Shown one piece after another: positions 1 to 11,297 of a stretch of 64,000 nt of DNA. The notes below the pieces were generated by a model. It did not search any database. It saw only the letters and a list, made by a program, of their open reading frames with translations, and was not told the origin of the DNA. Made by a program: the position numbers and the translations under genes. Location of the stretch: contig JAZBRS010000014.1 in the NCBI GenBank assembly GCA_037176725.1, forward strand, positions 71,034,501 to 71,098,500, given 5' to 3'. Positions within the stretch are counted from its first letter, which is position 1. Every line of letters starts with the position of its first letter. Origin of the DNA: Posidonia oceanica (Eukaryota > Streptophyta > Magnoliopsida > Alismatales > Posidoniaceae).

Positions 1-228
1 GCAACAACGTCAATAGCAAGCCCAATCGCAGCACCATCCAGGTCAGCTTCTCCTCCAACCCTAGCAGCTCCAGTGCTCCCTGCGCTGCCATCAGCAGCTC
101 CAGTGCTCCCCGCACTGCCATCAGCAGCTCTAGTAGCCCCAGTGCTCCTCGTACTGCCGACAGTAGACCCCACCGATAGCGTCAGCAGTGTAGAAGCAGA
201 CCCAGCACCTCCCTCCCAAGGTTGCTGA
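1..228 (+). pseudogene. A' gag C-terminal end (partial, 5' end outside window)
   Basis: This frame is open from the first base to a TGA at 226-228 and encodes the alanine/proline/serine-rich tail of a Tat-type Gag. It aligns with the tail of element A (about 25870-26069): both end in an SSV-x-ADPAPP motif just before the stop. Here the repeat APVLPALPSA occurs about three times, more than in A, so the tail is length-variable. Gag would form the particle that packages the element RNA; this piece lies past the zinc knuckle and holds no recognisable domain. No protease or pol follows. The visible part has no internal stop, but most of the gene is off the left edge. Confidence 0.7.
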
Positions 229-1879
229 CAGGTAAGCCCCTCTTACTTCTCTTTTGATTTCTGCATTGTCTTTTCTTTTGGTTTTGTTTTGTTTTTGCAT
301 TTTCTCGCCTTGTCAGAAAATCAAAAAAAACAAATAACATAAAATCAACAAAACCTGAAAACATGCATTTCTTTCTTCTTCATGTATTCATCACACCGGG
401 CTAGCTGCCCCAACTGCTCGGCGATAGGCCCGTTAGCTTATCTTCTTGCACATATATGTCACTTCCCGCACATGCATTCTTTTCCTCGCATGCACATATC
501 CCTTCCTGCATATAGATATCATTTCCTACATTCTGAAAAACCCAAAAATAAAAAAAAAACAAAACATGCAAAACTACAAAAACATGTTTCTCTTTCCGCT
601 AGTTTTCAACTTTATGTATTTTCTAAAAAAGCAAAAAACCATAAAAATCACAAAACCCACAAAAGCCCAAAAACATGTGTAAAATCTACAAAACACATAA
701 ACATTTGCATAATCCTAAGAACCTGGCTTCGGATAACAAGCAGCAGCACCGAGAGGATGTCAAGCATCGACAATCTCAGGCAGGTCTCACCCGAGCAGCA
801 CTATCTCTTTGCATGTGGCCATAGAGTGAGACTGAGAGCAGAACAGAGCATCTCGCTGAGCCAAAAACTCCCAGAAGTGAGATCCAGCCTATCAAGAGAG
901 TCCACCAAACATGGAGAGGACCAAAGCAGAGCAGAGCATAGCTAGAGGCTGCCCGTACACATTGTAGAGGCTGAAGGTGTACGCCGACCAGTAGAACTCT
1001 GAACACCTCATTCGGGACCGCTACCCCAAGAGGGCAAAGACATGCATATCCAAAAGAATAGATGTCATGTGAGAAAAAAAATGATAACAAGATATGCATG
1101 CTGGGCATAAAAGAAAAATGAAGAAAGAAGTTGAAGAAAGAAGATGCCCATGAGAGGAGTGACTCGGACAAGCATTAAAGCCCCCTCAACACTCAACTCC
1201 AAGCACCACATTGCTAACTGCACAGGAAACTTTATCAGGAGGACCTGGCCCCACCTTCCGAGCACAGCAGCACGCTCCACCCCCTTTGTGCAGACAACAA
1301 CCCCACATCCCTGGCAGGCTAGATGCAACTCCAGTCACTCAAGAGGAGAAAAGAAAAATCTACCCGAGAGCGTCAAAAGCGGTAGTCGGTCCCCGAGGAA
1401 TTAAGATGGAGGCTATGAAGCTACATCCAACGCTTCTGCTACCCGCGTGTAGCCAAAGGCTATACTCTGCAAAGCTGATGCCTCATCTCGAACTAAGAGT
1501 GAGAATGAGAGCCACTGATCACAATTCGACATGGGGTTGCTCGAGGATCGAGATCTCCTGAGTCAGAAAGTGCAGAAGCATCCTCTCACCAAACAGCTGC
1601 TTTTAATCCAAAGCCACAAAAACATACATGCATAATAAGTTATCTTCCCCTTCTTCTATTTTCGAAAACCGGAGTCAAGGGCGAGCACTTTTTGCCTGAA
1701 CTCGCTCAGAGGCTCCGCGCTTTTCAATTTTTTCCGCCCACCGCGTTGGGTAGGTCCGTGATGACCGGCATGTCCCTTGTTTGTCACTCTATGACATTGC
1801 ATCGCATACCCGCACCGAGACCATTGCACACCCACCACAATGGATTCCTGTTTCTTCTCTGCATCATTCTGCATTCCTC

Positions 1880-2275
1880 TACATCGGGCTGGCAGCTCTA
1901 ACTGCTCAGTTGACACCCGTTAGAATGTCATCCCGCATCTTCGCGTTGCATCAGGCTGGCAGCCCTAACTACTCGGTTGACACCCGTTAGAATGTCATCC
2001 CGCATCCTTGCGTTGCATCAGGCTGGCAACCCTAACTGCTCAGTTGACACCCGTTAGAATGTCATCTCGCATCCTTGCGTTGCATCGGGCTGGCAGCCCT
2101 AACTGCTCGGTTGACATCCGTTAGAATGTCATCCCGTATCCTCGCGTTGCATCAGGCTGGCAGCCCTAACTGCTCGGTTGACACCCGTTAGAATGTCATC
2201 CTGCATCCTCGCGTTGCATCAGGCTGGCAGCCCTAACTGCTCGATTGACACCTGTTAAAATGTCACCCTGCATTT
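1880..2275 (+). repeat. 67-bp tandem array of hairpin modules (A')
   Basis: About six head-to-tail units of roughly 67 bp, each reading GGCTGGCAGCCCTAACTGCT, then a hairpin with arms TGACA and TGTCA around the loop CCCGTTAGAA (for example 1978-1997), then a CATCCCGCAT-type tail. Units differ by scattered substitutions. These are members of the wider double-hairpin module family seen in A and B. Confidence 0.85.
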
Positions 2276-2604
2276 CTCTTTGCATTATCCCATTGCATTC
2301 CCCACTAGTATTGCACATTGCACGGTGAGCCCTTACATCCATCTCACTGCACCGGGCTGGTAGCCCTAACTACTCGGTTGTCCCCTGTATCTCCATCGAT
2401 ACTAGGGGCATCTTTATTTGGCTGCCCTCTGGTATCACATCTCCATCTGCATCTAGGCTGACATTCCCAACTGTTACGAGAGCGTCTACGGACCTCTACC
2501 ACACCTTCAGGTATGGTATTCCCGTTGCATTCGTGGTTACAAGTCATCCCACTTGTCACCACCCCTCTTGCCTGACAGACTCGCTGGCCTGTCACCATCT
2601 ACCC

Positions 2605-2800
2605 GGGTTGATAGCCCCAACTATCCGTGATGAGTCCGTTAACTCCTCACGGGCTGATAGCCCCAACTATCCGGTGATGAGTCCGTTAACTCCTCGCGGA
2701 CTGATAGCCCTAACTATCCTGTGATGAGTCCGTCAACTCCTCACAGGGCTGATAACCCCTAACTATCCGGCGATAGGTCCGTTAACTTATCACCCCTTCG
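2605..2800 (+). repeat. GATAG/CTATC hairpin modules (A')
   Basis: Four modules of about 50 bp. The first hairpin has arms GATAG and CTATC around CCCCAA or CCCTAA (2610-2625). The second has arms such as CGTGATGAG and CTCCTCACG around TCCGTTAA (2626-2651). In the third unit the outer pairs change together: CTGTGATGAG with CTCCTCACAG (2719-2746). Confidence 0.8.
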
Positions 2801-3695
2801 TCGTAGTGTAATAACATTTTATTGCATATCATGGCATCTCATTGCATGTCATCATGTAGCTTCCTTGTATCCCCCATAGAGTCAGTATTAGAATTGCATC
2901 TCATCATTACATGGACATCGCGCACTTAAGATTTGAACCCCTGGTTCACGTATTGGTTAGGGTAGCATCCTTAGCAACGCAAAACTTTTTACAGCATTAC
3001 CTGCTTTGGATGACACCTGCAGTAGTGCGCGGCCAGGATTGTTGTCTTGGTTTCGCGTGCCCAGTGTTACACTATATATACACTGCATTTCACTGCAGAA
3101 CATCGCATGACATTGCATTCTTATTGTGCTGCTACTCCTCTGTAGTCATTACCCCAACTTCCGCATCCGCCTCCCGGACATGGCATACTTAGGAATCGAA
3201 CCCCTAGTTCACGCATTGCTTAAAGTGACATCCTCAGCATCCGCAACTCTGCACAGTTTGCCACTTTGAATGACACCCGCGGTAGTGCATGGTCCAGGAT
3301 TGCTTCCTTGGCATTACATACCCACCACCGCAAACACATCCACAACAACTTGCATTTGATACCAAATCCACGCTGAAGCTACTTTAGCCCAGCGCACTTA
3401 AATCGTCCGGTTTTCCCGAAGTACTACCCGGTGAGCTTGCATTGCATTTTTTCACCACACCACGTGCATGCATCACCTGCTTTTCCCCTAGTGGAGTACA
3501 GCACAATGAGCGTTAGTGTAAGCATCGCATTAGCGTAAGCATTGCATCAACAACTGCATTCGGCAACGAGTCATTACTTTCGGTACATCCACCGAATAAG
3601 TGACTCACGCCCATAGTAACATCGCGCTCCTGCCGGTGTCAGGAGGGGTGTCTTGTCAACCATGAGTAGCGGCCTCGGTCCCCTTGACCTCGCTT

Positions 3696-3708
3696 AGGGA
3701 GGGACATC
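3696..3708 (+). promoter_or_regulatory. A' polypurine tract
   Basis: AGGGAGGGACATC lies directly before the LTR start TGTAGACACC. The same tract with one or two changes precedes the 3' LTRs of A, B, C3 and C2. It would prime plus-strand DNA synthesis. Confidence 0.85.
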
Positions 3709-4845
3709 TGTAGACACCCCATTTTGACAGCCTGGATGATGGTGGATTCTCCTGCAAGCTCGCTCGAACCTTGGGATAGCCAATTTCCACTTAAACCCCA
3801 TCCGAACCCTAAAACCAAGCCTAAAACCTCTCAACCATCACCCAAGCCTTCCTAAGCCTTAACCCAAACCCTAACCTGAGCCATAAAAACCAACTTAACC
3901 CTTTTAACCTCCTGGACTCATTGGACACAGGCCATGGCAGCATCCTACGTTGGACCCGCTCTGTGCCAACGTCCAATGTGTCGGGAACAGTCACTGCCTC
4001 CGCCACCTCTGGCTCACCGCTCCTGTCCTCTCCTCTATCAGCCCACTTACTACTGCATCCCCTCGACCACTTGCTCACCACTCTCGGCCACCCACTACTT
4101 ACCAAGGTCACTTACTCAACCTGCCACCGTGTCTTCTCTCCCCCGGTGGTCTTCCCGCTCTCACCACCACCCACTGCCACGGCCGCCTGTGCCCTACCAC
4201 CACCATGACTTCCGCGGCCTCCCTGACATCCCACTTACTCCTCCTGACATCCCCAGCTCCTTTCCCACTTTCCACAGCTTCTGCAACGCCGGCCATTGCC
4301 ATAGGGGACCCAAACAAAACCATTGGAACCCAACTTCCCATAGACCACCACACTCATCCTCCTGAGAATCCAGAGCCTCCACAACCTCGAGCGATCTCCC
4401 ACGAGTGCACCAAAGCCTTGAGCCACCGTCCCTGGCCTTCCCTCGCATCCTAGGAGCTCACCGGAGTTTAGCCTGCCACCTTCTTCCTTGTCTCCGGCCG
4501 ACTGCAAACACCTCCTTCCAGCCACGTTCAGGTGAGTTTCTCTTCGCCCTTGGCTTGCATGTGTTTGTAGTAGTGTGATAGGTTGGTTTTTACGCGCTTA
4601 GCACCGCACACACCTCCCTCCCACCTTAGCTTGCCGGCCGCGAGGAGGAGGAAGTGGGTGGAGCAATCCACCCACCTGTTTTTGGCACCGAGCACATGGA
4701 CATGCTCGTCGTCACTCACTCTAGCTTCCTAGCTAGTTAGTTTGTTATTTTTGGTCGATTTGGCCACCGGTCTTGGCCGGGAAAGATCCCGACCTGTTGG
4801 ACGCACAACTTGGTGCGTCCAATGTTGGACATGCCCTGTGGCAGC
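3709..4845 (+). mobile_element. A' 3' LTR, first 1.1 kb (interrupted)
   Basis: Starts TGTAGACACCCCATTTTGAC and matches the start of the A LTR at 19092, including the CCTAAAACC-rich stretch, the proline-codon-like CT-rich stretch (3960-4520) and a GTTGGACGC palindrome (4796-4823). It stops abruptly at 4845, where the C-family LTR begins. The corresponding point in the A 5' LTR is about 20290, so roughly two thirds of the LTR is displaced, probably to beyond the right edge of the window. The proline-rich open frames at 3920-4450 overlap on several frames and are not taken as genes. Confidence 0.8.
4841..4845. other. Candidate target-site duplication GCAGC (left copy)
   Basis: The five bases before the C LTR terminus TGTGGATG. 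The matching right copy would lie outside the window, after the nested C1 and B elements, so this is inferred from position only. Confidence 0.4.
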
Positions 4846-6333
4846 TGTGGATGTGGATTTGGGGGGTGTTTAAGAAGATGACTGCGCCTCCACGTATGTC
4901 GTCAACTTTTGTTGTAATTGTCACTCGCCTTTGGGTAGACAAGACACCTTGGGGGAGATTATGAAGATGTAGGTCCTCAGACCACTAGAACGGTGGCTGG
5001 ATGTCATCTAGCGGCTCCCTCGTGTTACGTAAGCGTTTTCCTTTCCTTCAAAACAAATAAACAAAAAAAAAGAGATCTAGGTAAGTTGGTGTGTAGTAAA
5101 TGATAACAAAGAAGAACAAAGAATACTAGAAACAAATAAATTTAATACTAACCGGGGGTTGTTCCCTGCATGCATATGCTATGGGTCCTATTTTAAGGAA
5201 TGCAATATGAAATGTAATGAAAAAGATTGGAAGAAGACATTCCCTTCACCCTCGTACTGTATGCAGTGGAGTAGAAGTGGAGGCACGGTCGGAGCTCCAG
5301 CTAGGCTCGAGATCTTTGGGATCGTAGTTGGGTGTAGTGATCTCTGGGATCTAGGTTTCTCTTTTGAAGGTGGAGACTAGGGTTTCTGGCTTGGAAACTC
5401 TAACTATTTGAAGGTGGAAGCTCAAAACCCTAAAAACCTAAAGGGAATTTCTCCAAGATAGGTTTTCCTCACAACTGGCCGGGGGTTCAAACACTGACCT
5501 ACGGGGTCTATTTATAGACTCCAAGGGGTGTGGGTGGTTAACACATAGAAATTTCTAGAAAAAGTGGCAGTTATGGCCAGTCACCACATGGGTAGGCGAC
5601 TAAGGCTAGCAACTGTCCAAGCAAACGTGTGGAAAACCGTAGAGATTCGGTTGATAGAGGCCACGATCGTTAGTCGCTAGTTAGGTTGGCGTCTAGAGGT
5701 TAGTCGCCGTCTTTGTTGGTGTCTAGCAGTTGAGGGGATCATGGAAAATAACCATTGCAGTTCCACGACCGTTAGTCGCCGTTTAGGTTGGTGCCTAGCT
5801 GTCAAGGGGATCGTGGGACACAACCGCCAAAAATAACCATTCGATTCGGTTAATGGAGCCCACGACAATTAGTCGCCGCCCAGAGTGGCGCCTAACTTAG
5901 TCGCCTCCCCAGCTGGCAACTGACTTAGTCGCCTCCCCAATTGGCAACTAACTTAGTTGCCTCCCCAACTGGCAACTAGCAAGCTCAGATCATTTCTAGC
6001 CCTAGCTTTTAGGTTTTGCCCATAGAAAACAAGATAAAAGGCCAGGAAACTTCAGATATCTTATGAAATCATAAAAACATCTTCTTTGACTCAAATCTGC
6101 CACAGATTTGAGTGGGATAAAGTGTGCTCAAGGTACTCGAACTTGCCACGAGTCTGAGTGCATCAGCTCTGCCACAACTAACAACCTTAAGTCAAGTAAG
6201 ATCAAGCATTGTTTTTAAGCAGATCATGGAAACTCCGGAAAATATGCTATTAAGCCTTACTTGTGTGATCTGGGTGCCTCAGAAGTTCCTATCCTCTATG
6301 AACTCTGGGAAATGCGAAAATGGGATATCTACA
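4846..6333 (-). mobile_element. C3 3' LTR (1488 bp)
   Basis: Read on the - strand it begins TGTAGATATCC (ending at 6333) and ends ATCCACA (4846). It is directly preceded on that strand by the tract AAGGAGGGGCATC. It aligns along its length with 16273-17719, and its first 460 bp on the + strand align with 12749-13206. Within it are several AGTCGCC / GGCGCCTAA imperfect hairpins (5570-5985) and a 28-bp tandem repeat of the type TTAGTCGCCTCCCCAACTGG. Confidence 0.9.
5570..5985 (-). repeat. AGTCGCC hairpin repeats in C LTR
   Basis: At least seven copies of AGTCGCC, most followed after 8-14 bases by GGCGCCTAA or a close relative (for example 5869-5877 with 5887-5895), then three near-identical 28-bp direct repeats at 5895-5985. 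The same unit recurs in the other C LTR (17040-17350), in the C leaders and upstream of both PMD genes. Confidence 0.8.
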
Positions 6334-6346
6334 GATGCCCCTCCTT
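6334..6346 (-). promoter_or_regulatory. C3 polypurine tract
   Basis: On the - strand AAGGAGGGGCATC, directly next to the LTR start TGTAGATATC. Identical to the tract beside the C2 LTR at 17720-17732. Confidence 0.85.
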
Positions 6347-9121
6347 GGAGTTGATCTTGGAACAATATTGAGTCCAAAGTAAGAACAAATGTCCCATTGA
6401 GCATTTCCTGAAAAGGGGAGCTCCACCTCAAACAATCCACCACAAGGGATGAAGGAAGATAATAAAAAAGGAAGAAGGGGTGAACTGACTCGGTGTCAGG
6501 AGATTGCCAAACGGCCGGGTGGTTCGATTAATTGCCGTCATATCGAAGACTCAGGCATGGAGGAGTCAAGTCGGAGCTATTTGAGCAGCTGATGTCAAGA
6601 CCAGGTCGACCATGTAGAGATGTACTTCAACGGGGCAAAAGCTAGGGAGGAAATCATGGGGCAGGACCCTTACACGATCGAAAAGGAGTGCTCTTGTGGC
6701 ATCATGTTTGAGATTTTACTCGGATTGGAATCGATAGAAGAATTGGTAGGAACTGAGTTGGCTCTAGGAGAATCACATGTCCTAAGGGTTTCTAACACTC
6801 TTGAAGGTCATTTGGCTCCGTCCGTGCTCCACTTCCAATGATATGAGAAAATGCATGGATGCATGATTCAAGCAAACAAATGCAAACGCAACATACGATG
6901 CAATGAATGGTCCATTTGCTAGGTTAGACAAGCGGGGTACGGTTGTTCCCAAACCATATGGACATATGCAAGATGAATGAATGCACTTTGTTGTGGTCAA
7001 GTGTTTTCCGTCTTCGAGTGTGACCAGCACTCTCTGGAAAGGGCCGTCGTCCCACAACTCGATTTGGCAAGTAAAGAGGTTCCATGATTAAAGAACCGGG
7101 TGAGGGAGTGAATCCTTTCGTTGCCAAACCAGGGTTTGCCTTGTAGTCAAAGTGGGTGTGCCTTTGCACACTATATGAGCCCCTTAGGCATGAGCTCATT
7201 CTTTATGTTGTAAGCTTTATACCTGTACACTTAACAAAAGATGTTAGTAATCACAGGTGAACCTTTCCCAGTTCCTAGGGAGATTGACTAAGTTATACTT
7301 GTAGAAGATAAAGTAGTCCCTTAATCAACATGTTTGGGAACTAGGTGGAGGGAATTAGTCTTGGCCTCAGCTGAGTGATGGAAAATCGGAGCCCAGTAGA
7401 CGCTGATTGTGAGTCATCGTAGATGCTCTAAAGATTATTGCAAAAGCAATGACTTTGTTGAGAAAACGCACCCAAGCCGTGTGATACGCTTGAGTAGGAC
7501 GCTATCTCCAAATCCGAGGTGAATGATTGTTGCATCACCGACCAAACTAATTCCAGTTTTCCTACTTACTAAGTTTTCACTTGTATGTAGGGTGGATGGT
7601 GCTTCTTTTTGGTTGGTTTTCTTGGATTTTCTAATTTTTTGATTTTTGTGATTTTTGTGATTTTTGATTTTTTTGGATTTTGGGATTTTCTATTTTTTTT
7701 GGTATTGTAGGTTTTTCTGATTTTTTGGGTTGTTTTGGATTGATGAGTGCAGTCGCAACCGTCTACTTATAGATTTTGCAGTATTGCCTTATATTATCTA
7801 GGGTGAGAGAACCTTCCCTTCTAACATGTTTAATCTTTTGAGACCTTAGGACCTCATACTGGCCTTAGTTTGATCGTTGTCTCCTTTATTTACATGGTCC
7901 TTGGACTTCTAGGGTTTCCTGCCCCTTGCCTGTAAGTGAGATAAGTGGAGGAAGTTTGAAGTACAGTAAGCTTTCGGCTTTGGCTTGGGTTTGAGTTTCG
8001 TTTGCCTACTTGGTCCTAATGCGCCTATTCATTTTCTAAGGTTTTCTCTTTTTTTCCGGATAGTTTTCTGTGCTACCCTTTTTTCACTCTTTGGACAGCT
8101 CTTTGCTGACCTCTTTTATTGTCTTCTCTTTTCTTTTTCTCACTTGGACAGCTTCTTTGCTGCCTTCTTTCCTCTCTAATTTGGGCAGTTTTTGCTGCCG
8201 TCTTTTTTTGGGCACTTTATTTGGCGAACGGCTCATACCATTAGCCTTTGCTCCGACACAGCCTTTCTCTTACCTCCCCGTGCAAGTGCATGTGCAGACA
8301 GGACAAGGTTGAGGTTCCCTAGTTGTTCAGTTCCTTTTCTATTTGGGATACAACTTTCTTTCCTTGGCTAGGATTCAGTCTTTGGTCCCTTCTAGAGTTT
8401 AGCATGCTAATTAAGGGTGTACTGTATGTAACTCCCATGGATCTAAAGATGCCTTTAGGTTGTTACAACCAGTGATTGGACCTTCCCTAGGTGTCACGGT
8501 CTCTGCTTAGGAATCTTAGGTAATATTTTGGCAGTTCTGCTTAATGCCTTAAGTTGTTAGGTATAGTCCACACTCATCAGTCATTTTTATTTATTTTATT
8601 CTATAATCTAACTTAGCATTAGATACCAAATAAAGAAAAAGAAAAACAGAGTACGGAAAGAAAAATGTCTTATTTATATGTTTTAATTGGATTAACCACT
8701 GTCCTCAGTCGGGTTCAGTGGAACTTTGCACCTCCCTTCCCAGATGAGGGGGCTTACCTGAGGGGTGACTGCGGAAGTCTGCCCCTGGCATTAAGTAGTC
8801 AGGTGCTTGTGGCGCATATTCTTGTCTTTCTTTTGGTTTGCGCCCGGTCCTTGCTTTCAGAGGATCAGAGTCGGACTCGTCTTCACCTGTCTCAAGCAGT
8901 GTGCCCCTGGTGGCTTTGTCTTTTACACTGGAGCCCCTTAGGATGTAACCGTTGATGTTTCCATTGGGCCCTATATTAACCTCTCCCTCATAACTGTAGC
9001 GTTCATGACTGCCCTTAGTGTGTCCGTTTGTAAGATCGAGCAGCTTGGGAGGAGGATCAGCTCTAGCTTGTGCTGCTTGGAGAGCTTGGCAGAGTGAACC
9101 AAGTGCAGGTTCTGCTTTATA
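6347..9121 (-). mobile_element. C3 3' spacer, non-coding
   Basis: The part up to about 7190 aligns with 17733-18466 and the part from about 7220 aligns with 37716-39060 of C1. C3 therefore runs directly across the point where C1 holds its PMD cassette. It includes a T-rich stretch of TTTTTGGATTTT type (7600-7745), repeated in C1 at 38170-38360. No RT, RNase H or integrase remains between this spacer and gag. The last 160 bp before gag are unassigned. Confidence 0.75.
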
Positions 9122-11297
9122 CTAGTCTGAATCTGCATACTCATTGTAGATGGGCAATTGGTCTTCTTCTGTTAAGTCCTGGAACACTTGAGAATCCACT
9201 GTCTGCTCATCGCACCAGTCAGCGTATTTGTCATAAACGGGCAAGCAGCCTTCCTTTGTTAAGTCCTGGAGCACATGGGAATCAAGGTCCTCTTTGCTTG
9301 ATGGGCTCTGTTCTGGATTTGCTGGTATGCACTGGATGGATGCAAATTCAGCTCGAGCAGCTGATAAAATGATCTCTGCATCTGCATGATCTACTCGGTA
9401 GTTGAACAAGGGCTCTTGGTGTATCTGCATCACCTGTTGTCCTTCCTGAGCCGCCTTTAGTCTGGCTTTGAGCTTAGAGCACATGATACCACCCTTGTCA
9501 TTCATATTGTATATTTTGTCTTTGACAGTGAAGCATTCTTCAAGGGTGTGCCCATTGTTCTGATGATAAGGGCAGTGTTTGGCCACATTAGCGTTTGGAT
9601 AGCTTGGGCTGGGCTCTGGGAGCTGCAGATCTCCACTCTCAACCAGCATCCTGAATGTATCAGGGATTGATTCAGGAAGCGGATGATAGTTTGCCTCTGA
9701 GAGCCTTTGTAGCTTCGTAGAGGAGGGACGCTGTGATAGTTCCTCTGCCCCTGTTGTTGCCCCTGGTGTGCATTGTCTGTCCATCCTCACTGGGCATGTA
9801 CCAAATAATCAGGAAGCTGTTGTTGTTGGTGCTGCGCTGGTTGCACTAACTGTCCCTGGTACTGCGCAGGTTGGCTTAGATACTGCTCCGGTTGATTTCT
9901 GGCCAAAAATGATTGGGGGTTCCCTTTCCCCTTCTGCTTTTGTTGAATTGAGACCTGGGTAATGTCGCCAGTGATCCCTTCAAGTGTATGGCCAGAAGCC
10001 TTCTTCTTGCCCCTTTTCTCAGGCTCTAGAAATGGTAGGTCCCTTTGGTGACAGAGGATTCTTGCAGCACGTTCATACAGTTGAGGGTATGTGTGAAGGT
10101 CACTCATCAGTAGCCCTGTTCTGAGTGCTCCTGTAGCGTTTCGAGATATGACCTCAACTGCTTGGCTTTCAGGAATATAGCATTTAGACCTTGCCGCCAT
10201 GTCTCTCCATCTACTCGCAAAAGTAGCAAACTCCTCATCAGGTTTCATCTTTTCAGCGAGGAGGTCGCTCATTGTGGGCTCGGGCTGGACGCGATGGACA
10301 TATTGGCGTAGAAATTTTTCCTAAACCATCTTGAAATCACTGAGGTCATATGCTGTGAGCGTGTTAAACCATCCCAGTGCTTCTCCTTCCAAGCTTTTAA
10401 AGAAGAGGGAGATTATAAGCCCATTGTCATATTGATAGGGTAGAGCGTCCATGGCAAATGTGGCTAGATGGCCCCTTGGATCCTCTATTCCACTGTATTT
10501 CCTCATTTTTGGCAATTTGAATCCAGGTGGAAGAGCAAAATGAGGAAATTTCGACGTGTCAAACCCTATCGGTGCTTTAGATGTAACTCCCGCCTCAGTG
10601 AGTGCTTCAGAGATCATCCTTTTGAGATCTGTCCCTGGTGTGGCATATTGCCCCTGGCTCGGGTGTCTGTGTGTCTGTGGGAATGGTGGTAATGACAGGT
10701 TATGTTGCGGGGGAAAGAAGGATAACTGGGGTCGTGTAGGGTAGTATTGTGTATTAATAGGAGGTTGTTGTGGATGGAAGAACGATGATGGAAGTGGAGT
10801 GGGGTAGTATTGTGTATTAGCGAGAGGTTGTGGTATGTATTGGGTTGTATATGGCGAAGTGTGATGGATGTAAGGGTAGGTGGGCGTTGTGTAGTATGGT
10901 GGGTAGGAACCTTGGTTAGGGAAGGTAGGGCTTGGTATGGCATGCGTATAGACTGGTGTATGGAATAGGTAGTTATGGTGTTCTTGGAGGGTGGAGGTTT
11001 GTGGGCTTGTGTGCGAGAAATGTTGCTGAGCCAGGGTCTGCCGAACCTCGTAGGTTTCCTCCTCAGTTGGATGAGAGGTAGTCACAACGGGAGGCACTAC
11101 ATGGGAAGTCAACTCCGGACGTGTAAGCTCAGGCTGAGTGTCCCATGTTTGAGAATGATTTGTCTCTCTTCCTTCTTCAGTATTGTAATCAAAGGGGATG
11201 GAGACGTGTGGGAACTATTGCCGTCCTGTTGCTTGTGAGAACCGAGGGGTTCCCGACCCTTCTGCTTGTGGAGTTGAGTCCCTGTAGAAGAACCCAT
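9122..11297 (-). pseudogene. C3 gag pseudogene (Tat-type Gag)
   Basis: Four overlapping frames on the - strand form one broken gag. The first (11297-11109) has no recognisable domain. The second (11112-10321) has a long Pro/Tyr/Gln-rich head and then the Retrotrans_gag-type core, with a FKLPKMRKYSG motif and GEALGWFNTL. After a TAG at 10321-10323 the same frame continues (10272-9787) with the rest of the core and a Gln-rich linker. After a frameshift near 9788 the last part (9790-9122) holds the knuckle CPYHQNNGHTLEEC, a C-x2-H-x4-H-x4-C pattern also found in C2, A and B. Protease and pol do not follow. The product would have been a particle protein; as it stands it cannot be made whole. Confidence 0.85.

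Larger units (their letters stand above)
229..3695 (+). mobile_element. A' non-coding 3' half of internal region
   Basis: About 3.5 kb between the gag stop and the polypurine tract, with no credible gene. It is collinear with 26070-30470 of element A: an A/T-rich stretch (240-720), a block near 740-960 that matches 27050-27250, a block near 1150-1560 that matches 27430-27840, hairpin-module arrays (1880-2275 and 2600-2800), then TGCATT-rich DNA. Small open frames here are not conserved between the two copies and I treat them as chance. The place where pol should be is empty in both copies, so the structure is inherited and is not a local deletion. Confidence 0.75.

Noticed and set aside
2626..2800. 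Hammerhead ribozyme: the repeats contain TGATGAGTCCGT, the start of the hammerhead core
   Set aside because: The partner arm GGAC and the GAAA core that must follow are absent; the sequence after the loop is CTCCTC or similar. The match is to the first half only and the variants at 26255 and 1978 lose it.
3815..3900. Interstitial telomere repeat (CCCTAAA-like) at 3815-3900, 19190-19260 and 30590-30660
   Set aside because: Only degenerate CCTAAAACC phrases at a fixed place in each A-family LTR; no run of perfect heptamers.
3920..4453. Proline/threonine-rich proteins in the LTRs (3920-4453, 19500-20022, 47880-48179)
   Set aside because: Overlapping open frames on both strands in CT-rich LTR leader DNA, not conserved between copies.
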